A DNA stretch of 64,000 bases, from contig DATMFV010000004.1 of assembly GCA_035555975.1 (NCBI GenBank), positions 23,961 to 87,960 of the forward strand. Direction: 5' to 3'. This DNA comes from DATMFV01 sp035555975. GTDB lineage: Bacteria; Verrucomicrobiota; Verrucomicrobiia; Chthoniobacterales; Chthoniobacteraceae. The position numbers were made by a program, and so were the translations under genes. Positions 44,101 to 52,013 of the stretch are shown piece by piece (the stretch's first letter is position 1; every line of letters starts with the position of its first letter). Under the pieces are notes generated by a model. The model searched no databases. It saw only the letters and a program-made list of their open reading frames with translations, and was not told where the DNA came from.

Positions 44101-44860
44101 CCGCTTCGCCCGGTTCCAGCCAGACATTATAGATTCTGACATCGGCAAACGACTGGGCCATGGTGGCCGTCGATGGCTTGAAATAGGCCGTGGAACGGCA
44201 TGCGAGACTCAGATGATTGATGCTGGCCCCAAAGTACCACGGTTGCTTCACCTGCTGCTCGAGTTGTCCGTCCAGATAAAGGGCAAAGCCGCGCCCGAAA
44301 TCCCAGGTGAGCGCCACATGGTGCCACCCGCCCCCGCCGGGCGGTTTCGCCGTAGCCAGCCGGTAGCTGGTGGCACGGTTGACCCGCGCTGCATCATCTC
44401 CGGGGAGCGCCTCCGCCTCGTCGGTCGCTTCGGCGCTTTCTCCATGATAAAGCGTCGCCTGCAATTGCCCGTTTCGGGTAGTGATGCGCAGCCAGCGGCA
44501 GAAATCAAAGCGTTGAAAGCTGCTGATGTTCAAGACTTCCGCCTCCGTCTCCTGCGCCGGTTCATCCAGCCGCCACCAAAAGCTGACAGTTCCCGACGGC
44601 ATCCAGGCATTGCCCGCACCTTCATAGACGAGTTGCCCGCCTACCGGGATGGAAACCGCCGCGCGCCCCGACGGCCCTTTCCCGTAAGAAGGCAGGTCTG
44701 AATAGAGCGGCGCGCCGGAAGTGTTGGTCCCGCCTTCCGCCGCCGGGTCAAAGCCTGCATGGAAAGCCAGATGGCTTTCGTCGGCGCACAGGAGGCCCGG
44801 TAGAAGTGCCAGCCAAACCAGCAGAAAACCGCGAACGGGGGACTGGTTGAAAAACATCAT
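41117..44860 (-). CDS. Large secreted LamG / alpha-toroid / CARDB-like protein
   Basis: A 1247-residue protein with a signal peptide (RGFLLVWLALLPGLLCADES). Visible parts: a LamG/concanavalin-like domain at about residues 50-260 (WHHVALTWDFGRGFALYLDG, and NHLSLACRSTAYF); a beta region to about 580; a helical, Trp/Tyr-rich region at about 640-1060 that resembles an (alpha/alpha) toroid of glycan-active enzymes (GVYGRDSMINALMLQPAMLL, WKRSLHNNNYRDLDAFYAAW); and a C-terminal CARDB-like Ig domain (RPDLAISPLDARYDPETGQL, RVHNIGARASSAFHVRA). Catalytic residues cannot be assigned. Likely binds or degrades a polysaccharide. Co-transcribed with the prepilin-like gene. Confidence 0.78.
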   Translation of the reverse strand: MMFFNQSPVRGFLLVWLALLPGLLCADESHLAFHAGFDPAAEGGTNTSGAPLYSDLPSYGKGPSGRAAVSIPVGGQLVYEGAGNAWMPSGTVSFWWRLDEPAQETEAEVLNISSFQRFDFCRWLRITTRNGQLQATLYHGESAEATDEAEALPGDDAARVNRATSYRLATAKPPGGGGWHHVALTWDFGRGFALYLDGQLEQQVKQPWYFGASINHLSLACRSTAYFKPSTATMAQSFADVRIYNVWLEPGEAAALARGENPQPKADFGPMFRERARRYGLGRGESLPVAPVEAGQALWMRQVGPEGAVDVLRRSFTGLDGDLGRAWPRYQGYSGSGRKLAIRLPAGSRFNTIQFFGSGPMEVKAGSQALLAASLPEASLQSAFLPAAVEAQEVDVLREDGFLWSLSFYQTETRPFPQAGEGGWRFHPLGSRREGAEPLVEQEFAPEDRRTLVAEGDARHALKVPEGAALHLLGPTMGEKQGVGAIAFDLALEEPLPGAADVAVAVVDPVSYERRTALAAFRIAPGATALRLVLDLRDLLYAEGERPWLVLYSGVPLNIDPVHSRLGLHTLPVKEAEKEFFQDQLLLVEDAFQEMSEPRPWTHDPKKIKWLGSLLGRIDRLRQIAPDDPLVRGYWHWTHPREETPGLALPPSPEGVPPWVVATSEAVDRFRQAAYWWIDHRQTPEGEFGAPDGINDDTDLIQDWLAVDLMNGPDPKIRGAVRKVADLSWRLTTTDGVSNKVTDTLHSYEWGINAQTLAFVLEYGDPVYFERLLRFASHYRQWMAQACEGRHLHFRSWYFGAGRIRTEGVYGRDSMINALMLQPAMLLAWYNGDPACMEIVSHWSASMRDHINAQASKTTGVPGVTIEIPSGKVMDEPFFRLAFSDAIWASYRLTGDRSFRDFAGQMIDWEMTRKPLKNVHTTTSILGAYLRETGDPRWDGRWRTAAADPGLWKRSLHNNNYRDLDAFYAAWLRTGEERWLDEGSRLALYHLTWAMPMLTEAGATTDRVWLPQRLANQMTLGGFSLLRNQIFPKHAVSWEGASGRFAPLVRRQADDAMEVEIHNLEAGAALSVGLRAWGLEPGIYDVITRSRPHPDAEAVERRVEREVERYTLLPVKVPAGATATVTFRQKKKLPPLAERPDLAISPLDARYDPETGQLAVRVHNIGARASSAFHVRATQQGRELAVHGFEPLSPPQNFRTGKVQWSVAIENADLPVAFTVRQEKGGREITPFNNRVELIPANLAAAP

Positions 44861-44880
44861 GATCGCTAATGAAGAAACCG

Positions 44881-45756
44881 TTAAAAAAGAAGGGCAGCCT
44901 TCCTTCTCCGCAAAGAAGCCAGCCCGAGCGCCGCAAACATTACGCTCAACGCGATCGCCGAGGGTTCCGGCACCGTCGCCACCACCTGGACCGACTCGAT
45001 ATAGAGCGTCGTTGTCTTCCCCTGCTCCGTCTGCCGGAGATCAAAGAAGACGCCGACAGCGCCAATATCCTCGAAGGCGGCTCCGCTAACCTTAAAGGCA
45101 GACGTTCCGGGCGGCGCGGGAAGGAACTCCTCGCCCTCCGGTTCGTAGAGCGCCCAAAGCTCCGTCCCGAGACCGCTCCGGGTATATTCTCCCCCTCCCC
45201 CTCGGGGATTGTTGAGGAGATACCAGTTCCATTGCCCTTCCACGAGGGCATAGGCGCTTAAATAGATCCTGCGGGTGCTGCCGATCGCGCTCGCCAGTTC
45301 AATGCGGAAGGAACTCTGCGAATCCAACGTCACGGGGCCGCTTCCCGCCCCGGCAAAGTCTTCCTTTTTGAAAAAGAACAAACCACGCATCGCCAAAGGA
45401 CTTGCCCCGGCGGTGGCGGCCACTTTGAACCGGTCGCCGGGTGCCGGTCCATATGGAGCCAGCCCAAAAGCATTGTCATCAAACGCCGGGACGCCGCTGC
45501 CGTCGCCGTTGCTCAAGAGGAACGCACCATAGAAAGTCGGCCCGCCCGGGTTGATCGGCACGGTATCCGAATAAGCGTATTCCGTGCGGCCTCCGGCGGA
45601 GGTCGGCTCGTCGATATCAAACGGAGCATAGGAAGCGAGATACTTTCCGCCCCAGTTGACGATCAAGGAGGAAGCCTTCAACGGGATGAGGGAAAACAGG
45701 AGCGCCACGGCGGCGACAACTCCATAGCCAACCTTCGGGAAGAGGAACGTTTGCAT
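44881..45756 (-). CDS. PEP-CTERM sorted secreted protein
   Basis: A 291-residue protein with a signal peptide (VGYGVVAAVALLFSLIPLKA) and a C-terminal PEP-CTERM tripartite signal: VPEPSAIALSVMFAALGLAS followed by LRRRK. The body is beta-rich and unrecognised. Such signals are recognised by exosortase in EPS-producing Gram-negative bacteria; no exosortase gene is in the window. It is 20 bp upstream of the LamG gene on the same strand and heads the three-gene transcript divergent from the GntR-type regulator. Confidence 0.88.
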   Translation of the reverse strand: MQTFLFPKVGYGVVAAVALLFSLIPLKASSLIVNWGGKYLASYAPFDIDEPTSAGGRTEYAYSDTVPINPGGPTFYGAFLLSNGDGSGVPAFDDNAFGLAPYGPAPGDRFKVAATAGASPLAMRGLFFFKKEDFAGAGSGPVTLDSQSSFRIELASAIGSTRRIYLSAYALVEGQWNWYLLNNPRGGGGEYTRSGLGTELWALYEPEGEEFLPAPPGTSAFKVSGAAFEDIGAVGVFFDLRQTEQGKTTTLYIESVQVVATVPEPSAIALSVMFAALGLASLRRRKAALLF

Positions 45757-45813
45757 GATTTAATAGATGCCTGATCCGCCGCGTTTCGCAAAGAATGCTT
45801 TGTGGTCCTTTAT

Positions 45814-45842
45814 TTGAACCAAATTTCAAGGTTTCCTATCTA
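45814..45842 (+). promoter_or_regulatory. Candidate promoter for the GntR-type regulator, with operator-like repeat
   Basis: TTGAAC (45814-45819), 17 bp, TATCTA (45837-45842) precede the regulator start by about 50 bp. The -35 overlaps an inverted repeat TTGAA-CCAAAT-TTCAA (45814-45829), which could be an autoregulatory operator that also controls the divergent PEP-CTERM/LamG/prepilin transcript. Confidence 0.3.
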
Positions 45843-45892
45843 ATCACTGTATAAGCTTGCAGGTTGATTCCTATTGGATCTAAAAACGGACC

Positions 45893-46969
45893 ATGAAACC
45901 AGCCCCTCATGATCTCCCCTTCCGGCCCCGCGCCTTTCAGATTGCGGAGTATCTTCAAAAGCAGGTGCGTGCGGGCCAATGGAGCGAACAGCTTCCGCCC
46001 GAAAGGGTTCTGGCCGCCCAGCTTGGCGTCAGCCGCGGCGTCGTGCGCGCGGCGCTGGCGGTGCTTCAGGAGCAGGGGATCGTCACGGAACGCTCGCGCA
46101 GGGGCACCCTCGTCCGCAAACTTTCAGCGCAGGTCTCCACCGGTCAGCTCACCGTCGGCATTCTGCTCCTGATGAAGCTGGAACAAACCACCCATCGCAC
46201 CATGGCGTGGATCAATGAACTGCGTCGCCTGCTCTACCAGAAGCAGGTGCGGGTGGAAATCTATGATGGCTACCTTCGCAAGCCGAAATTCTTCCGCAAT
46301 CTCGGTTCGCATGCCCAACATGATGCATGGGTGATGGTCTACCCGAACCACGAGGCGCTCCGGTGGTCCCTGCGGACGGGAATTCGCGCGGTGGTGGGCG
46401 GCACGGTGGATGTCTCGCTCGGGCTGCCGAGCGTCGACATTCACTACCGCGCCATCGGCCGCCATGCAGCAGGGCGGCTGGCGGCGTTGGGACATCGACG
46501 CCTGGCGTTTGTCGTCGATCGCCGCGAGTGGGGAGCCGATCAGGAGACGGCTGCGGGATTGATGGAAGGCGCGGCTGCCCACCCTGGCATGACGACCCAT
46601 GTCTACCATCACAACGGCTCCCCCGAAGGCATCTGCGCGTTGACCGATCAGTTATTAAACATGAAACAACGGCCCACCGGCTGGCTCACTGCCGTGGCCC
46701 ACCATTCGTTGACGATCCTGATGCACCTGCAACGTCGGCGCGTGGCCCTGCCCGGGGATCTATCGCTGATCATTCAGGACGCCGAACCGTGGCAACGTTT
46801 TGCGAGCCCCGAACCGACCCGCTATGTCGCTAATGTAGCGCAACTGGCCCAGGCGACCGCACGGGAGGTCTTGCGCCTGCTCGCCGGTGGCTCCAGCCAG
46901 GGCAAACCGCAACGCATCCTCCCCGAACTGACGCCGGGCGAAACGCTTGGACCCGCGCCGGCTGACTAG
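45893..46969 (+). CDS. GntR-type HTH / LacI-type sensor transcriptional regulator
   Basis: A 358-residue regulator. An N-terminal GntR winged helix (YLQKQVRAGQWSEQLPPERV, LAAQLGVSRGVVRAALAVL) is fused to a periplasmic-binding-protein-like sensor domain (GTVDVSLGLPSVDIHYRAIG, ALPGDLSLIIQDAEPW). This hybrid (AraR-like architecture) senses sugars in known cases. It is divergent from the PEP-CTERM/LamG/prepilin transcript and overlaps the convergent FAD oxidoreductase tail to tail by 4 bp. The divergent operon is the best candidate target. Confidence 0.9.
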   Translation: MKPAPHDLPFRPRAFQIAEYLQKQVRAGQWSEQLPPERVLAAQLGVSRGVVRAALAVLQEQGIVTERSRRGTLVRKLSAQVSTGQLTVGILLLMKLEQTTHRTMAWINELRRLLYQKQVRVEIYDGYLRKPKFFRNLGSHAQHDAWVMVYPNHEALRWSLRTGIRAVVGGTVDVSLGLPSVDIHYRAIGRHAAGRLAALGHRRLAFVVDRREWGADQETAAGLMEGAAAHPGMTTHVYHHNGSPEGICALTDQLLNMKQRPTGWLTAVAHHSLTILMHLQRRRVALPGDLSLIIQDAEPWQRFASPEPTRYVANVAQLAQATAREVLRLLAGGSSQGKPQRILPELTPGETLGPAPAD

Positions 46970-49788
46970 AAATTTCGGCCGGGCAGTTCTTCCCTCAACA
47001 CCGCTACCGCATGCCGGGCATAGAGTCCGCGCAGGTCTTGCGTGTAACGCTCCAGAATGGCGCGGCCCAGGCCGTTGCAGTCGCCGCTCAGGTACAACCC
47101 CTTGGCCAGATAGAGTTCGCGCAGCGAAAGGTTTCGCGGTTCGTCCTGCACGACGCCGGTGTGGGCGTTTTCAAGGGTCGCTTCCGTGGAAGTGATCGCG
47201 TGGCCCTGCAAGGTCGGCTTTTCAAGCAGCGCCGCGAGCGGAGCCGCCAGCCGGGGCGAACGGAGATCCGCCGCTGCCACCGCCACGGCGCGGCAGTGGG
47301 AAAAGGCGGCATCGCCCCCGAGCGCCGCGATCTTTTCGGCGATCGGCTCCACGGCATCGGCTGCGCCGGTCTTGCCAAGGGCGAGGATCAACCCGTCCAT
47401 CCGGCTCAGGCTCATCCCGAACTGCCCCATCCCGCGATAGTTCCAGCCGTCGTCCCACGGGCGGGAGCCGATCAGCCGGATCAGGACCGGTGCCGCCTCG
47501 CTGCACCCCATCAGCCCGAGCACCAGCGCGACTTCCTCCTCCTGTTCCGGGGAAGCCGGGTTGGCCAGTACTTCGAGCAGAAGCGGTCGGCTCTCCTGCG
47601 GGTGGGCGAAAAGGACCGCCGTGCTGAAGAGATCGAGCGGGGTGGTCCGCACCGCCTCCCTCACCGTCTGCGGCGGCAGCGGGAAGCTCTCGCCCCAGCC
47701 GCTCGCCTCGTGCGGCAGGCAGCCGGTCGCAATCAGGTGCCGCTGAAGCTCCCCGATTTCGATCCCTTTGAGATCGCCGCCGATCTTCGCCGCCATCGCT
47801 GCGGCCACCCCGGCGGCGTACCCCTGGTTCTGCACGTCGGCCTGCATCCGGATCACGGGGATCGCGTCGCGATGGGCGCTCATCCCGAGCCCCGTCACCA
47901 GCAAGCCGCCGACCCCCTGCGGCATCAGGCAGCGCAGGGGGACGTTGGCCTCCAGCGGACGGGTATCCGGCGGCATCATGATAAAGACCGGGTGGACGAC
48001 AAACCCGTGGCTGTCGAAGTTACTCCGGGCGATGTTGATCGTGTCGGAAAAAGTCCGCCCGGCGAGAAAATCGAGCGGTGAAAGCTCCAGTTCGCCGATG
48101 ATCTGCCGCCGCTCCCGGGAATTGACCAGCGGGATCGTGTCGAACTCGTTTTCGGCAAACCGCGCCCGCGCATTGACAAAAGCATGGGTGACGCCGACCA
48201 GGTCGCTGTCATCAATGAAGGTAAAGTCCGAGTTGACGTACGGAATCGCGGGGCGACGCGGCGAAAGACCGGTTCCCTGCACCCCGGCGTGGTCGCCGGA
48301 AATCACCCGGCACGGCGCACCGGCGGCGGCGGCGATATCGGCATTGCCGGTCGCATCGACCACGCACCCGGTTTCCAGCACCCCGCACCCGAACGGCGTC
48401 GAGACGAGCAGCCCGTCGATCCGCTCCCCGCTGCGTCGCACCCCAAAGGCGAAACTGCCAAACCACGCCTCCCCGCCCGCTTCCAGAAGCCGCTGCTGGT
48501 ACCACGCCATTTTCAGTTCCGGGTTCCACCGCGCCGTTTTGTCGGTCGCGCCGTGGCTCGGGTCGATTTCGTGAAGCTCCTCGTTCAACTGCTCCGTAAA
48601 CCCGACCTTGTTGCCGTGATAGTAGCTGGCGATCAGCCCGAGCGTCCCGACGCCGCCCAGCCCGTGCTGCGTTTCGAGCACGACCGTCTTCGCTCCGGCC
48701 CGGGCCGCGGCAATCCCCGCCGGGGCGCCGCCCGTCCCCCCTCCCGCGACCACCACGTCGCACTTCCCGAGCGTCGGGAGCAATGGCAGTTCCACCCGGA
48801 GCATCGTCGCGTTGCCACGTACAAAACTTTCCGCGAACCCGAAACGCCCGTCGAGCTTCCCGGTCGGCTCCAGCATCGCCCCCGGCGCTTCCTTGTCGGC
48901 CAGGGCAGCGGCGATCCACTCCCCGATGCGCCCGCCAAACTCCGGCGACAGGTCGGGCGCATGGAGCCGGGCCAGCCCTTCAGCATCCAGCGGAAGATCG
49001 TCGCCGATGATCCAGAGGTGGTCGGCCACGGCAAAAGCTTCCTGCGGGAGCGCCATCGGGTCGGACGCCAACCCGTCCCCCTCCTCCGGCTGGTTGGCAA
49101 AAACCGGGCTTTCCGCCGTCAGGAAGAGCGAAGCGTCGAGCGCGAGCCGGCTGCGGAAGCGGTGTTCCACGCCAGCCAGACCGGCGATATCCGACGGACT
49201 TTCCGTGATCGGAGCGCTCCAACGCTGGGCCTGAAGCGGCAGTGCCTCCTCTCCCTTCCAGGCAAACGGCACGGGTGAACCGACGAGGGCCGCGCCGGGC
49301 GCGAGCGGCTGCTCCTCCCGGGAGAGAAGCCGCAGGGAGCCTCCGGTAAAACGGGGCCTCCTCCGCGTCGTCTTCAAGCCCGGCAGCGCGGCGACCAGCC
49401 CGTGCCGCGTGGCATCGAGCACCCCCCGGGCGCGGATCGCGTAAAGAGCGGTGCGCGAGGCGATCACCACCCCGTCGAGCCGCCCTTCCCCGTCCGGCAG
49501 AAGCGCCACCGGGCGGGCGAGGAAAACAAACCCGATCCCGTGCCGCAGCAATCTCTTCTCCAGCGCATGCTTGAGCGCGCCCGGCCGCACCGGTGCGCCT
49601 CCCTCTCCGGTCAGCCCCTCCAGCTCCAGCGTCCCCGCGGATTCGACCCCAAAGTAAGGCCGGTCGCTGACCAGAAAGACGCTCAAGCCGCTTCGACGGG
49701 CCGCCACGGCAGCGGCCACCGCTGTTGAGGACGAGCCGAAGATGAGCAGGTCCGGGGATTGAAGCAGGGGAAGATCAAAGGAGTGCAT
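46966..49788 (-). CDS. FAD-dependent oxidoreductase with two FAD modules and solenoid tail
   Basis: A 940-residue protein. Residues 13-135 form an FAD_oxidored-like module with a degenerate dinucleotide loop (LLIFGSSSTAVAAAVAARRS). A second canonical module starts near residue 343 (CDVVVAGGGTGGAPAGIAAA) and includes HGLGGVGTLGLIASYYHGNK and CVVDATGNADIAAAAGAP. The C-terminal 220 residues are helical with HEAT-like spacing (LLLEVLANPASPEQEEEVAL, VLGLMGCSEAAPVLIRLIG). There is no signal peptide. Such FAD_oxidored proteins are common in sugar-use loci of Verrucomicrobiota and Bacteroidetes; substrate unknown. It faces the AraC gene across twin palindromes. Confidence 0.85.
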   Translation of the reverse strand: MHSFDLPLLQSPDLLIFGSSSTAVAAAVAARRSGLSVFLVSDRPYFGVESAGTLELEGLTGEGGAPVRPGALKHALEKRLLRHGIGFVFLARPVALLPDGEGRLDGVVIASRTALYAIRARGVLDATRHGLVAALPGLKTTRRRPRFTGGSLRLLSREEQPLAPGAALVGSPVPFAWKGEEALPLQAQRWSAPITESPSDIAGLAGVEHRFRSRLALDASLFLTAESPVFANQPEEGDGLASDPMALPQEAFAVADHLWIIGDDLPLDAEGLARLHAPDLSPEFGGRIGEWIAAALADKEAPGAMLEPTGKLDGRFGFAESFVRGNATMLRVELPLLPTLGKCDVVVAGGGTGGAPAGIAAARAGAKTVVLETQHGLGGVGTLGLIASYYHGNKVGFTEQLNEELHEIDPSHGATDKTARWNPELKMAWYQQRLLEAGGEAWFGSFAFGVRRSGERIDGLLVSTPFGCGVLETGCVVDATGNADIAAAAGAPCRVISGDHAGVQGTGLSPRRPAIPYVNSDFTFIDDSDLVGVTHAFVNARARFAENEFDTIPLVNSRERRQIIGELELSPLDFLAGRTFSDTINIARSNFDSHGFVVHPVFIMMPPDTRPLEANVPLRCLMPQGVGGLLVTGLGMSAHRDAIPVIRMQADVQNQGYAAGVAAAMAAKIGGDLKGIEIGELQRHLIATGCLPHEASGWGESFPLPPQTVREAVRTTPLDLFSTAVLFAHPQESRPLLLEVLANPASPEQEEEVALVLGLMGCSEAAPVLIRLIGSRPWDDGWNYRGMGQFGMSLSRMDGLILALGKTGAADAVEPIAEKIAALGGDAAFSHCRAVAVAAADLRSPRLAAPLAALLEKPTLQGHAITSTEATLENAHTGVVQDEPRNLSLRELYLAKGLYLSGDCNGLGRAILERYTQDLRGLYARHAVAVLREELPGRNF

Positions 49789-49810
49789 GAGAGGATATTG
49801 TGTACCCCCT

Positions 49811-49852
49811 TTTCGCGAAACCCTAAGCCAAACGACTGTTTATTTCGCGAAA
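49811..49852. promoter_or_regulatory. Twin TTTCGCGAAA operator sites
   Basis: Two identical 10-bp perfect palindromes, TTTCGCGAAA at 49811-49820 and 49843-49852, are spaced 32 bp centre to centre (about three helical turns). They lie in the 82-bp gap between the divergent FAD oxidoreductase and AraC-type regulator genes. The position and phasing fit cooperative binding by a dimeric regulator controlling both genes. Confidence 0.55.
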
Positions 49853-49870
49853 TCACGGTAGATTTGCCGC

Positions 49871-50758
49871 ATGACGCAACCGAACGAGCTCCCCGGCCTT
49901 GGAAAAAACGCCGTCGCATGGAAGGAGACGATGGGGATTTTGATCGAGCCGATGATCATCTACCGGAACGGGGTCTCGCCCGGCGGCCTGAACTCACAAC
50001 GGACGCTTCCGTTTTACACCTGGTGGTGGATTGAAAGCGGAAAGGTCGAGATCGAGACGTGCGGCAGGCTTCAGGTGGTCCGCCCCGGGCAATGGATTCT
50101 GATCCCGGCCGGGGTGATGCGGACGCAGGAGTTTGATCCGGCGAGCACGATCATCTCGATCAACTTTCTTGCCTCGTGGGGCGACCGCCTGCCGCTTCTG
50201 GGTCTCGCGGAGCCGTTGATCGGCGAAGGTTGCCGGACGGCGCGGCTCCGGGAGCTGGCCGGGGCGGTCTGCGAGGTGCTGGAGAATGCCGCGGAACCGT
50301 CCCGCCGCGGGCGACACGGCGCCAGCCTCACCCTTCGCGAGGCGCTCCGTTTCCGCACCCGCCTTTCAGCGTTTGTCAGCGCGCTTCTCGAATATGCCGC
50401 CGACCACGGGGGGCAATGGATCGACCGCTCCGCCTCCGAGCCCCGGCTCGAATGGGTCCTGGAGTCGATCCGCCAACAGGTCCGCGCAGGTCCCCTTCCC
50501 TTCGACCAGTGGCAGCGGGCGACCCGCCTTGGCCGCTCCCAACTGGAGCGGCTGGCACGGCAACATCTGCGGATGAGCCTTGCCGTTTACCGCGATCGGC
50601 TGCTGGCGGCGGAAGCGTGCCGACGCCTCGCCTCGCGCGATCTGCTCATCAAACAGATCGCCGCCGACCTCGGGTTTGTCGATGTTGCCCACTTCTGCCG
50701 CTGGTTCCGGGGGCGGACCCGGCAATCGCCGGGCGAGTTCCGCAAGAGCCATTTCTAA
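49871..50758 (+). CDS. AraC-family transcriptional regulator
   Basis: A 295-residue regulator with an N-terminal cupin-like sensor (YTWWWIESGKVEIETCGRLQ, WILIPAGVMRTQEF). The C-terminal AraC HTH pair follows: RLGRSQLERLARQHLRMSLA and IKQIAADLGFVDVAHFCRWF, then RGRTRQSPGEFRK. It is divergent from the FAD oxidoreductase and converges on the LacI-type gene with a 4-bp overlap of the ends. Most likely regulates the oxidoreductase and itself. Confidence 0.93.
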   Translation: MTQPNELPGLGKNAVAWKETMGILIEPMIIYRNGVSPGGLNSQRTLPFYTWWWIESGKVEIETCGRLQVVRPGQWILIPAGVMRTQEFDPASTIISINFLASWGDRLPLLGLAEPLIGEGCRTARLRELAGAVCEVLENAAEPSRRGRHGASLTLREALRFRTRLSAFVSALLEYAADHGGQWIDRSASEPRLEWVLESIRQQVRAGPLPFDQWQRATRLGRSQLERLARQHLRMSLAVYRDRLLAAEACRRLASRDLLIKQIAADLGFVDVAHFCRWFRGRTRQSPGEFRKSHF

Positions 50759-51858
50759 ACGCTCTCCTGTTCATCGGTCACGACGCGGGTCGACTGCCGG
50801 TAGATCACCTCGCACGGCGGGACCTTGATCATCCCCGGCTCCGGTTTGGTTCGCGCCTCAATCGCCGCACAGAGGATGGAGACCGCCCTGCGGATCATCT
50901 CCCCCAGCGGCTGGTTGACCGTCGTCAACGCAATCGGAGAAAACCGCCCGGCCTGGCTGTTGCCGAAACCGGTCAGGGCGATTTCGGCAGGCACCTTGAT
51001 CCCCGCTTCAAAACAGGCCGTCATCGCCCCCAGCGCCCATGGGTCGTCATTGCAGATGAGCACTTCGGGAAGGTTCCTGCGCTCGGCGATCAGTTGCCGC
51101 GTGGTCTCCCGGCCGTTGCAAAAATTGCGTTCCGAAGGGTCGTTCTCCTGCGAGACCACCAGCTTGCGGATGATCTCCACGCTTTCGAGCCGATGGACCG
51201 ATTTTTCCACCGCCGCCTGAAACCCCCGGGTCAGTTCCTGGGCATGGCTGTAATTGGGCACCGGCACGCTTCCCGCCTTCCAGCTCGGCATCAGGGCGAG
51301 CCGCCGGTAGCCCTTGCCGATCAACCCGAGGGTCAGTTCCTCCATCGCCCCCGCCTTATCGGGATAGACCCACGGCAACCCTTCGATATAGGCCCCTTCC
51401 ACGCAGACCGCCGGGACCGGCATCTCCAGAAGCACCTTTTTCAACTGGTCCGCAATCGGGCGGGGGAGCGATTTGAGGATCACCCCGCTGACTTTCAGGT
51501 CGAGAAAAAGCTGAAGGCTCTCCATCGCCCGTTCGGGGCGGAAAATTTCGTTGACCAGGGGCGAAAACCCTTTTTCCTGAAGCATCTCGACCGTGCGGAG
51601 CATCTTCTCCAACCCCTGGTTACCCGGCATGAAGTTAAGCACGCCAATGAGCTGACTGCGCCCCTGCCGCAGGATTCTCGCCTGCAACGACGGCTTGTAG
51701 CCATACTGCTCGACGGCTTCCAGGATGCGCCGACGCGTTTCGGGGCTCACCCGCACGCCCGGGCGTCGGCTCAAAACGCCGGAGATCGTCGTCTGGTGGA
51801 CTCCGAGGATTTCGGAAAGTTCTTTCTGGGTGATCACGGTGCACGATGCTTTTAACAC
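50755..51858 (-). CDS. LacI-family transcriptional regulator
   Basis: A 367-residue regulator starting at a GTG (51858); a second in-frame GTG seven codons on would begin directly at VITQKELSEIL. The LacI HTH (TQKELSEILGVHQTTISGVL, SRRPGVRVSPETRRRILEAV) leads into the hinge and a periplasmic-binding-like sensor (ICNDDPWALGAMTACFEAGI, ALTGFGNSQAGRFSPIALTT). It is divergent from the Gfo/Idh and TIM-barrel genes, its likely targets, with an inverted repeat in the 155-bp gap. Confidence 0.92.
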   Translation of the reverse strand: MLKASCTVITQKELSEILGVHQTTISGVLSRRPGVRVSPETRRRILEAVEQYGYKPSLQARILRQGRSQLIGVLNFMPGNQGLEKMLRTVEMLQEKGFSPLVNEIFRPERAMESLQLFLDLKVSGVILKSLPRPIADQLKKVLLEMPVPAVCVEGAYIEGLPWVYPDKAGAMEELTLGLIGKGYRRLALMPSWKAGSVPVPNYSHAQELTRGFQAAVEKSVHRLESVEIIRKLVVSQENDPSERNFCNGRETTRQLIAERRNLPEVLICNDDPWALGAMTACFEAGIKVPAEIALTGFGNSQAGRFSPIALTTVNQPLGEMIRRAVSILCAAIEARTKPEPGMIKVPPCEVIYRQSTRVVTDEQESV

Positions 51859-51902
51859 GGCTGCCGCGCCCCGGGAAACGCTTTTTCCATTCGCCTGAAA
51901 TT

Positions 51903-51920
51903 ACGAAAGATCATATTCGT
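51903..51920. promoter_or_regulatory. Candidate operator between lacI-type and Gfo/Idh genes
   Basis: ACGAA (51903-51907) and TTCGT (51916-51920) form an inverted repeat with an 8-bp spacer, 44 bp upstream of the LacI gene start and about 94 bp upstream of the Gfo/Idh start. The spacing is somewhat wide for a LacI-family site, so confidence is low. Confidence 0.3.
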
Positions 51921-52013
51921 GGTTCACTCAACACCAAATACGGGAAAATTTCGGCTATTTTCACCCCTAATAAAGCGTTGACGCGCCATTGAACATCCGT
52001 AAGATCACATTTC

